A stretch of 64,000 nucleotides of DNA, from the NCBI GenBank assembly GCA_003210755.1, contig QCUL01000004.1, forward strand, positions 46,712-110,711, given 5' to 3'. Below the pieces are notes generated by a model that worked only from the letters and a program-made list of their open reading frames with translations, was not told where the DNA came from and did no database searches. The stretch comes from Synechococcus sp. AG-679-C18. GTDB lineage: Bacteria; Cyanobacteriota; Cyanobacteriia; PCC-6307; Cyanobiaceae. Position 1 is the stretch's first letter. Each line of letters begins with the position of its first letter. Positions 48,420-56,682 of the stretch are shown here, piece by piece. The position numbers and the translations under genes were made by a program.

Positions 48420-49483
48420 TGACGATTGCCTCTCTGCAATCCGCCGGCCCCCCAGCGGTGTCGGTGCTGGCTCAACACGTCTCCGATCATCTTTCGGTGT
48501 TTGTGGTGGGCGAAAACAGCGATACCGGCAAACCCGCCAACGGTGGTCTTCGGTTGCTCAATTACCCCAGTGATGAAGCTTGCATCGCTGATGGACATCG
48601 CTTGGCAAGTTTGATGACCCACAAGCACGATCTCTACGGAACGGGCTTCGCTGGCGGCAAAATCGTGGCGCGGGCAGCGGAGCCCACCTCTGTCAAAGAT
48701 GAGTTGATCAGTGTTACTGCTGATCTACTTCAGTCCCTAAACGGAGCCATGATCACTGGCTGTGATCTCAACACCAGCTTGGAAGACATGGAGCGACTCA
48801 TGTCGCTCACACCTCATGTCTTAGCAGCGGTTGGAAGTCCTGTGGATGCAAGCGCCGCCACCGCCTTTGGAACAGTAGGTGCCGTGGAAGCAGTGCTAAC
48901 TCATCCCCTAACAGAGGCGAAGCCAGGCAGAGCTCTTGTGCATGGCTGTGGAGCCGTTGGCGGAACAGTGGCCAAAACGATGATCCAACACGGCTGGGAC
49001 GTCTTCACTGTTGATGTGGACCAGAAACGGGCGGGGCTTCAGGGCGCCACCCCTGTGCTGGCCAGCAGCCCATGGTGGGAGCTCGAGCTCGATCTGTTGT
49101 TGCCCTGCTCGATCTCCGGTTTAATCAGTTTGGAAATGGCCAATGCTTTGCAGGTGAACGCGATAGTTCCCGCAGCAAATGCTCCTTTCCAAAAGCCCGA
49201 GATTGCCGATGATCTGCGCTGTCGCGGTATCCGCGTACTTCCAGATCCACTCGTGAATGCTGGCGCTGTTATTGCCGATTCAATTGAGCGCTTCTCACCT
49301 AAGCAATGGGACAAGGCCACACCCCAGCAGGTTTATGACTTTGTGCGTAATGAAGTGCGACAGCGTGCTGGTGATTTCTTAAGACAACGAGAAGACGGCC
49401 TGACTGTGCGTGACGCTCTGGTTGAAGTTGCTGCCCACACCGATAAAGATCCCATAGGACTCAGCTTTGGCATAGCCGCATGA
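48419..49483 (+). CDS. Leu/Phe/Val dehydrogenase-family amino-acid dehydrogenase
   Basis: A 354-residue NAD(P)-dependent dehydrogenase. The catalytic lysines lie in LMTHKHDLYGTGFAGGKIV (Lys 69 and Lys 81, matching leucine dehydrogenase Lys 68 and Lys 80), and the catalytic Asp in ITGCDLNTS (Asp 116). The Rossmann loop is ALVHGCGAVGGTVA near residue 180. The family deaminates an L-amino acid at the alpha carbon to a 2-oxo acid. The side-chain preference is unknown. The start ATG overlaps the methyltransferase stop, and its stop overlaps the oxidase start (ATGA). Confidence 0.85.
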   Translation: MTIASLQSAGPPAVSVLAQHVSDHLSVFVVGENSDTGKPANGGLRLLNYPSDEACIADGHRLASLMTHKHDLYGTGFAGGKIVARAAEPTSVKDELISVTADLLQSLNGAMITGCDLNTSLEDMERLMSLTPHVLAAVGSPVDASAATAFGTVGAVEAVLTHPLTEAKPGRALVHGCGAVGGTVAKTMIQHGWDVFTVDVDQKRAGLQGATPVLASSPWWELELDLLLPCSISGLISLEMANALQVNAIVPAANAPFQKPEIADDLRCRGIRVLPDPLVNAGAVIADSIERFSPKQWDKATPQQVYDFVRNEVRQRAGDFLRQREDGLTVRDALVEVAAHTDKDPIGLSFGIAA

Positions 49484-50667
49484 CATCTACTCCTCTCCCA
49501 GCAAGCGCCGCAGTCGTGATCATCGGAGGCGGCATGGCTGGCCTCAGTTGCGCATCATCACTTGCCCGTCTTGGCATCGGCGACGTGATTCTTCTAGAAG
49601 GCAAGACTCTTGCCCATGCAGGAGCCAGCAGCTTTGGGGAAACACGGATGTTCCGAGAGATGTATTCCGACCCAGTGCTGTGCCGACTCGCTCAAGAGGC
49701 CAATCGTCTTTGGCGAGAGGAAGAAGCCCAAGCCGGGGAAATCCTGCGAGACACCCACGGGCTTCTTTTTTATGGCGAGAGCTGGGACGAGGAGACGATC
49801 GAAGGATCCATCCCCGGAGCCCGTCGAGTGATGGATGATCAAGGCATCCCTTATGAAGCCCTCAGTGCGTCTCAGATCAAAGAACGCTTTCCGCTGAAAC
49901 CGAAAGAAGAGTTCACTGGACTCTTCGAGCCCACCGCAGGAGCCATCCGAAGCGACAAAGTCATCGCGCACTGGGTTCGCACCGCACGTACAGCCGGCCA
50001 TCAACTGTTGGAGCACAGTCCTGTTAGCAACATTGATGCCGATGGGGGCGGCGTTACTCTCGAAAGTGGTCATCACATCAGTGCAGGACATGTTGTCGTG
50101 GCCTGCGGCATCTGGAGTCAACTCTTGCTCGCGCCCTTAGGGCTGGCTCCGAAGCTCGAAATATGGCCGATGCTCTGGGCGCATTACACAGTGGATCCAG
50201 CTCTCGCTCATCGCTATCCCCAGTGGTTCTGCTTTCAGAAAGAGCGCGGCGACGACGGAGGGTTGTACTACGGCTTTCCCTCTCTCAGCACCACTTCAGA
50301 TGGCCGTCCTCGGATCAAGGCGGGGATCGATTGGTCTCCCAAGGAGCTAAGAGTGGATGAACCAAATGCCATGTGCAGCGAAGCTCCTGCCCGTCTATTA
50401 GAGCTCTTGGACACGTTCCTGTTCAACGAGTTAGATGGTGTGCAAGAGCGTGTGGAAACTGTGATGAGCCCTTACTCCATGACGAGCGATGTGAATTTTG
50501 TATTGGATCGCCTCACCCCAAAACTGAGCCTGTTCGCTGGAGGGTCAGGTCAATCCTTCAAGTTTGCCCCTCTCATTGGTGATTCGCTTGCACGTCTTGC
50601 CAGCGATGGTGAACCTGCGGCAGACATCTCCTGCTGGAGTAATCAACGCGACGCCGTCCGCACCTGA
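49480..50667 (+). CDS. FAD amine oxidase of the sarcosine oxidase/NikD family, lacking the flavin-linking Cys
   Basis: A 395-residue flavoprotein. The FAD-binding motif VVIIGGGMAGLSCASSL is at about residues 13-29, and GASSFGETRMFREMYSDP aligns with the MSOX block GSHHGDTRIIRHAYG. FEPTAGAIRSDKVI, GLYYGFPSL and SGQSFKFAPLIGD also match. The MSOX covalent-flavin motif C-x-Y-T-x-T becomes S-P-Y-S-M-T with Ser at about residue 330, so the usual cysteinyl-FAD link is lost. Relatives oxidise sarcosine, N-methyltryptophan, pipecolate, or (NikD) piperideine-2-carboxylate to picolinate. Coupled to the dehydrogenase by ATGA and overlapping the transporter start. Confidence 0.88.
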   Translation: MTSTPLPASAAVVIIGGGMAGLSCASSLARLGIGDVILLEGKTLAHAGASSFGETRMFREMYSDPVLCRLAQEANRLWREEEAQAGEILRDTHGLLFYGESWDEETIEGSIPGARRVMDDQGIPYEALSASQIKERFPLKPKEEFTGLFEPTAGAIRSDKVIAHWVRTARTAGHQLLEHSPVSNIDADGGGVTLESGHHISAGHVVVACGIWSQLLLAPLGLAPKLEIWPMLWAHYTVDPALAHRYPQWFCFQKERGDDGGLYYGFPSLSTTSDGRPRIKAGIDWSPKELRVDEPNAMCSEAPARLLELLDTFLFNELDGVQERVETVMSPYSMTSDVNFVLDRLTPKLSLFAGGSGQSFKFAPLIGDSLARLASDGEPAADISCWSNQRDAVRT

Positions 50668-52240
50668 ACCTTTTCATTTAAGAACTTTGCCTGAATCTCC
50701 TACGCCAAAAAGCTCCTCATTGAGCCAGGCACCCCTCTGGATTGGTGCTGTACCGCTGCTGATTTTTTTGGTGGTCTCGGCCATCAACCTTGCGTTAGCC
50801 AAGCACTTCACTGAAACCGGTAAAGCCATCGTTAGCAATTCCCTCGGGAGCCTCTGGCAATGGATGGTGGTTTTTGTGTTTCTGATTGCTATCGCCATTG
50901 CAATCAGTCCGGTGGGTCAGCTGCGGTTGGGAGGAGCAACGGCAAAACCGAGCCTGAAGTTCTTCGATTGGTGTGCTGTCTTGATTTGCACCCTGCTTGC
51001 CGGGGGAGGCGTGTTCTGGTCTGCCGCAGAACCGCTTTCCCACTTTCAAAATCCCTCGCCGTTGTTTCAAGGGATTTCTGGTGGCACAGCTGCGGCAATA
51101 GATCCCGCTCTAGCGGTGAGCTATCTCCATTGGGGATTCTTGGCTTGGGCGCTTGTCGCAACAACAACAACAATTACTTTTTCAATTTTGGAACAGAGGG
51201 GCGAACCTCTACGGCCACGCACCCTGCTCGTCAACATCCTTCCAAAGGGACTAATTAACGGCCCGATCGGTGACCTGGCTGATGGCCTTTCAGTCGTAGC
51301 GGCTATCGCAGGCACCGTTGGCCCTTTGGGATTTCTCTCTCTGCAACTCAGCGATGCCGCCGGTCAGCTGCCCTGGCTGAATAACAGCGCTGGGCTGCAG
51401 TCTCTGGTTGTGGTGTTGCTCACAGCTGTTTTTGCCACCTCCACCGTTAGTGGGATCCAAAAGGGAATCAAGTGGCTTTCAGAAATAAATGTTTGGCTAA
51501 CCCTTGTCTTAGCAGCATGTTTGCTGTTACTCGGACCAGGCATCTGGCTGATCCAGCACTTCTTCAGTGGCTTCCTGACTTATTTAATGAATCTTCCTCA
51601 AATGGCTCTGGCCCCCAACGAGCCACCAACCAATTGGGTGAACGGCTGGACGGTTTTTTACTGGGGCTGGTTTCTTGGTTATGCCCCCCTCATGGGCCTA
51701 TTCACAGCTGGCGTGAGCCGAGGACGCAGCATTAGGGAACTCGTCCTAGCAGTGGCTGTCCTCTGCCCCATTGTGACAAACATCTGGTTCACTCTGCTCG
51801 GTGGAACAGGCATAAAGCTTGAACTCGAAGGCGCTGGCATCAGTGAGGTTTTGGCACAAAACGGGCAAGCAGCTTCTCTGCTCGCCATCCTGAGCTCACT
51901 TCCTCTTTCTGGCCTTCTGATTCCCATCGGACTGATACTGGTGGTGTTGTTCATGTGCACAAGTGCCGACTCGATGAGCTACGCCGCCTCAATGGTGGTC
52001 AGTGGACGCAATGAACCGTCGAAACGGCTTCGTCTGTTTTGGGCCTTGATGATTGGCAGCCTCACATTGGTGCTCCTTCGGATCGGTACTGGTTTAGGCG
52101 ACAGCACTTCCATTAATGCTCTTCAAGCTTTCATCGTCATCACCGCAGTTCCAGTGACACCGCTTGTGTTGTTCACCCTGTGGAGTGCGCCGCGCTTGGC
52201 CTTTAAGGAATGGAAACGCAGTGGTCATGTCGCAGATTGA
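50606..52240 (+). CDS. BCCT-family betaine/carnitine/choline-type transporter
   Basis: A 544-residue membrane protein with 12 predicted helices. Family signatures: GGGVFWSAAEPLSHFQNP, AIDPALAVSYLHWGFLAWAL, FYWGWFLGYAPLMGLFTAGV followed by SRGRSIRELV, and FMCTSADSMSYAASMV. BCCT carriers import glycine betaine, choline, carnitine and other quaternary amines, often as osmolytes. The start is uncertain: ATG 50606 overlaps the oxidase by 62 bases; TTG 50687 is downstream of it. The last 46 bases lie in the duplicated junction (52195-52371). Confidence 0.93.
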   Translation: MVNLRQTSPAGVINATPSAPEPFHLRTLPESPTPKSSSLSQAPLWIGAVPLLIFLVVSAINLALAKHFTETGKAIVSNSLGSLWQWMVVFVFLIAIAIAISPVGQLRLGGATAKPSLKFFDWCAVLICTLLAGGGVFWSAAEPLSHFQNPSPLFQGISGGTAAAIDPALAVSYLHWGFLAWALVATTTTITFSILEQRGEPLRPRTLLVNILPKGLINGPIGDLADGLSVVAAIAGTVGPLGFLSLQLSDAAGQLPWLNNSAGLQSLVVVLLTAVFATSTVSGIQKGIKWLSEINVWLTLVLAACLLLLGPGIWLIQHFFSGFLTYLMNLPQMALAPNEPPTNWVNGWTVFYWGWFLGYAPLMGLFTAGVSRGRSIRELVLAVAVLCPIVTNIWFTLLGGTGIKLELEGAGISEVLAQNGQAASLLAILSSLPLSGLLIPIGLILVVLFMCTSADSMSYAASMVVSGRNEPSKRLRLFWALMIGSLTLVLLRIGTGLGDSTSINALQAFIVITAVPVTPLVLFTLWSAPRLAFKEWKRSGHVAD

Positions 52241-52371
52241 ATGGACTCCGTTGTGAACTGAATCCATGTCGCGACCGCAACTCCAAACAGTTCGAAGAGG
52301 CCATACACCAAAAGCACCGGGGTGAGATCACCCGGTGCTGATGCCTCCAGAATCAATCCCGACACGATTGA
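52195..52371 (+). repeat. 177-bp direct repeat, left copy (BCCT/MFS junction)
   Basis: Matches 62699-62875 with 4 mismatches in 177 bases and no gaps. It covers the last 46 bases of the intact BCCT gene plus a truncated 3' end of the MFS gene found whole at 62729-63919. The match starts with CTTGGCCTTTAAGG and stops abruptly after CGATTGA. It marks the left boundary of the inserted island. Confidence 0.97.
52225..52371 (-). pseudogene. MFS transporter, 3' fragment only
   Basis: The last 48 codons plus stop of the MFS gene, cut off at 52371 where homology ends. The peptide end reads QFTTESIQSAT versus QFTTESVQSAT in the intact gene. A Gly-to-Glu change (GLFELFG versus GLFGLFG) falls within a membrane helix, consistent with loss of constraint. 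Confidence 0.9.
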
Positions 52372-52626
52372 GAGCACTACGCCCTTCAGAGCTCAATATT
52401 GGTGTAAAAATATTGGTCTTTAGCTGTTGAAAGTCCGGATTTTTAAATATGTCTCTACCAAGAGCTGTGAACAAGTCGATCGGATTGAACAGCCTTTAAA
52501 GCTCAAAACAGGTTTGGCTCAATATTCCCCGGCAGTTGATGGTGTGGCACCAAAGAATTCATTATCTGCTGTAGCCGAAGGCAACTTCCCTCGTTCAGGT
52601 TAAAGACATCGGCGACTCATTGGAGC

Positions 52627-52797
52627 ATGCTTAAAAACAGTTTTAATTACTGCGCTAAGTTTCGTATTGGATTGCGTCCTCTGTTCGAGGCTTCAAAGCG
52701 ATCGACCTGGGGATTGGCTGCTCGGGTAGAAATCTTGTTATCTGGAGGCCTCCAGCCCCTGCCTAAGAGTGAGTTTTTTGGATCGCTACATTCCTGA
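52627..52797 (+). CDS. Possible small ORF, 56 codons
   Basis: ATG 52627 to TGA 52795-52797. The peptide includes RIGLRPLFEASKRSTWGLAA. It has no recognisable family and no clear ribosome-binding site. It may be a fragment of a decayed gene rather than a functional one. Confidence 0.2.
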   Translation: MLKNSFNYCAKFRIGLRPLFEASKRSTWGLAARVEILLSGGLQPLPKSEFFGSLHS

Positions 52798-53077
52798 ATT
52801 CTTCTAACATTACGAGGGGATCAATCTCGAAATTGAGGTTCAGATTCATCACATAAATTCTATTTGGCGGTTGCCGACTCAACCACCCAGCAATCCTCGT
52901 TTCTAGATTCCCTGCCCTAGAAAGGGAACTGTTACCAAGAGAACTAAATCCAGCAATTACCAACCAACAAATTCAAAATGACATCACATTCTCTAACAGA
53001 GAATTACTGGGCTTACGGCCCAGGATTATTCAGAAATTTCTCAAGCGCATGACATTATTTTGAAGCCTATTGGGCGT

Positions 53078-53747
53078 AGTCGAGGCTCATACATTGTTCT
53101 TTATAAAGCCAAGAAGCACTGTACCGATATATCTTTTTGGCGTATTAGATTGCACTTATACGCCAAACAACTCCTAAAAAGGCAAATATTTCTTCCTCCT
53201 TCAAGCAAATCAAATCCAAGACGAAGTAACTTTTAGCAGCAAACCGAAAGACAGTCTTCTTGAAATATTCAGGGCTATTATATCTTCAATTTTTCATGCT
53301 GCGCATCAATGGCCTAGGGCAAATAGAGAAGACAATATGCGGACCGATTGCATCTACGGATTTCACTCCACAGCCAAAAAGCTGAGCGAGTTATCGATTA
53401 CAGGCGAAGAAACCGGGAGTAATATTTTGAAATTCATATATTGGAGATTCAAAATACACAATCTGCTGACGGTTCCAGGCATTGAGGGGGAATTTCGGAT
53501 GCTGGCAAATTCAATCGCTGTGCTCGATTTGAGCTTTCATCTCAGAGGGTTGCCGTCTGACAGGCAGTGACTGCGTATCCAGAACGCTCATCTCGACAGG
53601 CATTCAGCTTCGGTCAGTTTTGATAGTGATGAACTAAGCGATTGGATAACCACTTCTTTTAAGCGCAATTTGGAACCAAATGGACGCATCGATGAAGTAA
53701 TGCTTACCAGAAAGAGCAATTCTGAGAGGAGCCCATGGAATCTCTGA
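53078..53747 (+). pseudogene. Disrupted gene of unknown function
   Basis: One reading frame runs from a stop at 53075-53077 through 53747 with a single internal TGA (53568-53570). The 223 codons would normally contain many stops in such AT-rich DNA. Parts read well, for example SSIFHAAHQWPRANRED and ELSDWITTSFKRNLEPNGR. A second open stretch in another frame (about 53010-53230) carries HDIILKPIGRSRGSYIVLYK, suggesting an additional frameshift near 53190. I recognise no family. Confidence 0.45.
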
Positions 53748-53929
53748 AAAGACATTATCCTTGACATCAATTAGTATTATTGCCTTATTTGACTCAGCCG
53801 ATCAAAATTCAAAGCTTAGTGATTATCTTAAGTAGTGAACCTTCACAAATAGCCATAGGCAGTAGCTCTGTTGATTGCACGAAAGCTCAATCCTCTCCCG
53901 ATTTACGTCCGCATCACCAGCCATAACCT

Positions 53930-54985
53930 GTGATAAATCATCTCCAAGAGTTGTTCCTTGAGCCTGATACTCCCGTTTTGCAAGCAATGCGAATCATTGA
54001 TAATGGTGCCGCCCAGATTGCTCTTGTGGTCGATCATGAGCAGCGTCTGATTGGCACTCTCAGTGACGGAGATATACGCAGGGGACTACTGCACGGAGAG
54101 AGCCTTGAAGCACCCGCATCAATACTGATGAATCGACAGTTTCGCTCCGTACGTAGCAGCGAGAATAGGTCTGTTGTACTTGAGATGATGCGCCGTGATG
54201 TTTTGCGTCAAGTTCCAATACTCGACGAGCAGGGCCGAGTCGTCGAATTGATGCTGTTGCAAGAGCTGTTAAATCCGCCCTGTCTAAGCAACGCTGCAGT
54301 AATCATGGCTGGCGGAAAGGGAACCCGTTTGCGTCCCCACACGGAACATTGCCCGAAGCCAATGTTGCCTGTCGATGACAAGCCCATGTTGGAAATTCTT
54401 CTTGAGCAATGCATCGCAAGCGGCTTTCGTCAGTTCTACCTATCGGTGAACTACTTAAAAGAGCAGATTATTGATCATTTCCAAGATGGGGCAAAGTGGG
54501 GGGTTTTGATTGAGTATTTGGTGGAGAATGAGCCTCTAGGGACTGCCGGTTCTTTACGGCTTCTTCCAGATACGGTAAGAGAACCCTTTTTGGTTCTTAA
54601 TGGTGACGTCCTCACCCGCTTCAATCCTTCGCAGTTGCTTCACTTTCACAATGATCACCAAGCACAGGCAACTCTTTGCGTCCGAGAGCATGCACTGAAA
54701 GTACCGTTCGGAGTGGTACAAACCAATGGAGTCGAATTAGCAGGTTTTGAGGAAAAGCCCACCTATCAGCATTTGGTCAACGCAGGCGTGTACGTGATTG
54801 ATCCGCAGCTTCTTCCGCTTTTGCCTCCGCATCAGTTCACTGACATGCCCCAACTGCTGGAATCAGCACAGGCTTCCGATAAGAGGGTGGTGGTTTGTCC
54901 CATTCATGAATACTGGCTGGATGTGGGTAGACCAGAAACACTGCAGCAAGCCCATCGTGAGTGGTCCGCCCAAGAGAAGCTATGA
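53930..54985 (+). CDS. CBS-domain sugar nucleotidyltransferase (PtmE-like)
   Basis: A 351-residue protein from GTG 53930. Residues 1-118 form a CBS pair (LVVDHEQRLIGTLSDGDIRR; RQVPILDEQGRVVELML). Residues 122-350 form a nucleotidyltransferase (AAVIMAGGKGTRLRPHTEHC; CPKPMLPVDDKPMLEIL; FLVLNGDVLTRF). This domain order matches Campylobacter PtmE, which makes GDP-glucosamine for legionaminic acid. The downstream genes support that role, although the base used (GTP or UTP) is inferred. The stop overlaps the next start (ATGA). Confidence 0.85.
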   Translation: MINHLQELFLEPDTPVLQAMRIIDNGAAQIALVVDHEQRLIGTLSDGDIRRGLLHGESLEAPASILMNRQFRSVRSSENRSVVLEMMRRDVLRQVPILDEQGRVVELMLLQELLNPPCLSNAAVIMAGGKGTRLRPHTEHCPKPMLPVDDKPMLEILLEQCIASGFRQFYLSVNYLKEQIIDHFQDGAKWGVLIEYLVENEPLGTAGSLRLLPDTVREPFLVLNGDVLTRFNPSQLLHFHNDHQAQATLCVREHALKVPFGVVQTNGVELAGFEEKPTYQHLVNAGVYVIDPQLLPLLPPHQFTDMPQLLESAQASDKRVVVCPIHEYWLDVGRPETLQQAHREWSAQEKL

Positions 54986-55659
54986 CCTTATTGGCTTTAA
55001 TCCCAGCGAGGGGCGGCTCCAAAGGAATTCCGCGTAAAAATATCCGATTATTTTGTGGTAAACCGTTGCTGCAGTGGTCAATTGAAGTGGCATTGGCTGC
55101 TCCCAGTGTGGATCGAGTGGTTGTAAGCACCGAAGATTCAGAGATTGCCGAGATTGCCCTCTCTTGCGGTGCGGAGGTGCCCTTTGTCAGGCCGGCGCAT
55201 CTAGCCAGCGATGAGGCCCCAGGAATTGCACCTGTGCTCCATGCTCTAGAGCAGTTACCTGAAGTAACAGATGTGCTTTTGCTGCAACCCACCTCTCCAA
55301 TGCGTGAATTAATTGATGTGGAAACTATTGTAGCTTTGCGCAGTGAAGCTGGTCGCGAATCCTCAGTTTCACTAACTCATAGTAGTAAACATCCAGCTTG
55401 GATGTTTACTCTTTCGTCTCAGCAACTATTGGAGCCATTGTCTATTTACCCTGATTCAGATCGTAGACAACAGTTACCTCCAATCTATGTGCTTAATGGC
55501 GCACTTTACCTGGCTTCCCGTACCTTTTTAGAACGAGAACTCAGTTTTCATTCTGCAAATACCGTGGGTTATGTAATGCCGCCAGAACGCTCCGTCGACA
55601 TAGATACTCCGCTGGATTGGCAATGGGGTGAATTTTTAATGCAGAAAAATTTGCGTTGA
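54982..55659 (+). CDS. legF: CMP-nonulosonate synthetase (CMP-legionaminate type)
   Basis: A 225-residue cytidylyltransferase starting at ATG 54982, which overlaps the previous stop. The signature ALIPARGGSKGIPRKNI is at residues 6-22; DVLLLQPTSPMRE and RSVDIDTPLDW near the end match NeuA/PseF/LegF enzymes. It activates a nine-carbon sugar with CTP for transfer to glycans. The choice of legionaminic over pseudaminic or sialic acid comes from the neighbours. Confidence 0.87.
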   Translation: MTLLALIPARGGSKGIPRKNIRLFCGKPLLQWSIEVALAAPSVDRVVVSTEDSEIAEIALSCGAEVPFVRPAHLASDEAPGIAPVLHALEQLPEVTDVLLLQPTSPMRELIDVETIVALRSEAGRESSVSLTHSSKHPAWMFTLSSQQLLEPLSIYPDSDRRQQLPPIYVLNGALYLASRTFLERELSFHSANTVGYVMPPERSVDIDTPLDWQWGEFLMQKNLR

Positions 55660-55671
55660 GCTACTAGAAAC

Positions 55672-56670
55672 ATGAGTAAGATATTAGTTACTGGAGCCGA
55701 CGGGTTCATTGGCTCTCACCTCGTCCAAGCGTTGATGAATGCAGGTCATCGAACAAGAGCATTCTGTTTATACAATTCCAATGGAAGCTTTGGTTGGCTT
55801 GACACACTGCCAGAAGCCACAAAGTCGGAGCTCGATTTGGTATTGGGAGATATCCGAGATCCTCTTTGCGTACGAGAAGCAATGCGTGGATGCGACCAGG
55901 TGTTTCACCTGGCAGCCTTAATAGCCATTCCTTATAGCTATGTCGCTCCTGCCAGCTACTTAGACACCAACATTCATGGCACCCTGAATGTGGTCCAGGC
56001 TGCCAGAGATCTAGGAGTTAGTCGTGTGGTGCACACCTCCACCTCAGAGACCTATGGAACAGCCCAGTTCGTGCCGATCACAGAAGATCATCCACAGGTC
56101 GGCCAATCGCCCTACGCTGCCAGCAAAATTGGAGCTGATCAGATAGCTCTAAGTTATTGGCGAAGTTTTGAAACACCCATTGTTGTTTTACGTCCGTTCA
56201 ACACTTACGGACCACGCCAAAGCACCCGTGCTGTTATTCCAACAATCATCACACAAATAGCTTCTGGCCAACGGCAAATACATTTAGGTGCGTTATCTCC
56301 CACGCGCGATTTCAATTTCGTAGCTGACACTTGCGCAGCTTTTCAGGCTCTTGCGAATTGCGATGCCGCCCTTGGTCAAGTGGTTAATGCAGCCAGCAAT
56401 TTCGAAATCTCGATTGGTGATACAGCTGCGTTAATCGGTGAAGTCATGAACGTTAAGCTAGAAATTGTTACTGATGAGCAACGCTTTCGGCCTGAAGGGT
56501 CGGAAGTCAACCGTCTGTTTGGTGATAACACTCTCTTACGCGAGCTCACTGACTGGGAGCCAAAATATGGCGGACTTGATGGTTTTCGGCGGGGTCTAGC
56601 ACGCACAGCCCAATGGTTTGCGGATCCTGCCAACTTGGCCCTGTATCGCCCTGGTACCTATGCCGTTTGA
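55672..56670 (+). CDS. legB: NAD-dependent nucleotide-sugar 4,6-dehydratase (LegB-like)
   Basis: A 332-residue extended short-chain dehydrogenase. The cofactor motif is ILVTGADGFIGSHLVQAL; the catalytic region has TSTSETYGTA and YAASKIGAD (Tyr-x-x-x-Lys); RPFNTYGPRQS follows. LegB converts an NDP-GlcNAc to its 4-keto-6-deoxy form. Located 12 bases after the CMP-sugar synthetase. Composition is similar to the two upstream genes. Confidence 0.85.
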   Translation: MSKILVTGADGFIGSHLVQALMNAGHRTRAFCLYNSNGSFGWLDTLPEATKSELDLVLGDIRDPLCVREAMRGCDQVFHLAALIAIPYSYVAPASYLDTNIHGTLNVVQAARDLGVSRVVHTSTSETYGTAQFVPITEDHPQVGQSPYAASKIGADQIALSYWRSFETPIVVLRPFNTYGPRQSTRAVIPTIITQIASGQRQIHLGALSPTRDFNFVADTCAAFQALANCDAALGQVVNAASNFEISIGDTAALIGEVMNVKLEIVTDEQRFRPEGSEVNRLFGDNTLLRELTDWEPKYGGLDGFRRGLARTAQWFADPANLALYRPGTYAV

Positions 56671-56682
56671 TCATTGTTCACA

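Larger units (their letters stand above)
52372..53929. other. Decayed, AT-rich left arm of the island
   Basis: 1.56 kb between the left repeat copy and the first intact island gene. It holds no full-length recognisable gene. Several broken reading frames are listed separately: a small ORF at 52627 and a disrupted frame at 53078-53747. An additional open stretch of about 60 codons ends near 52600 (GLAQYSPAVDGVAPKNS) without known relatives. No tRNA, integrase or transposase is seen. Confidence 0.6.
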
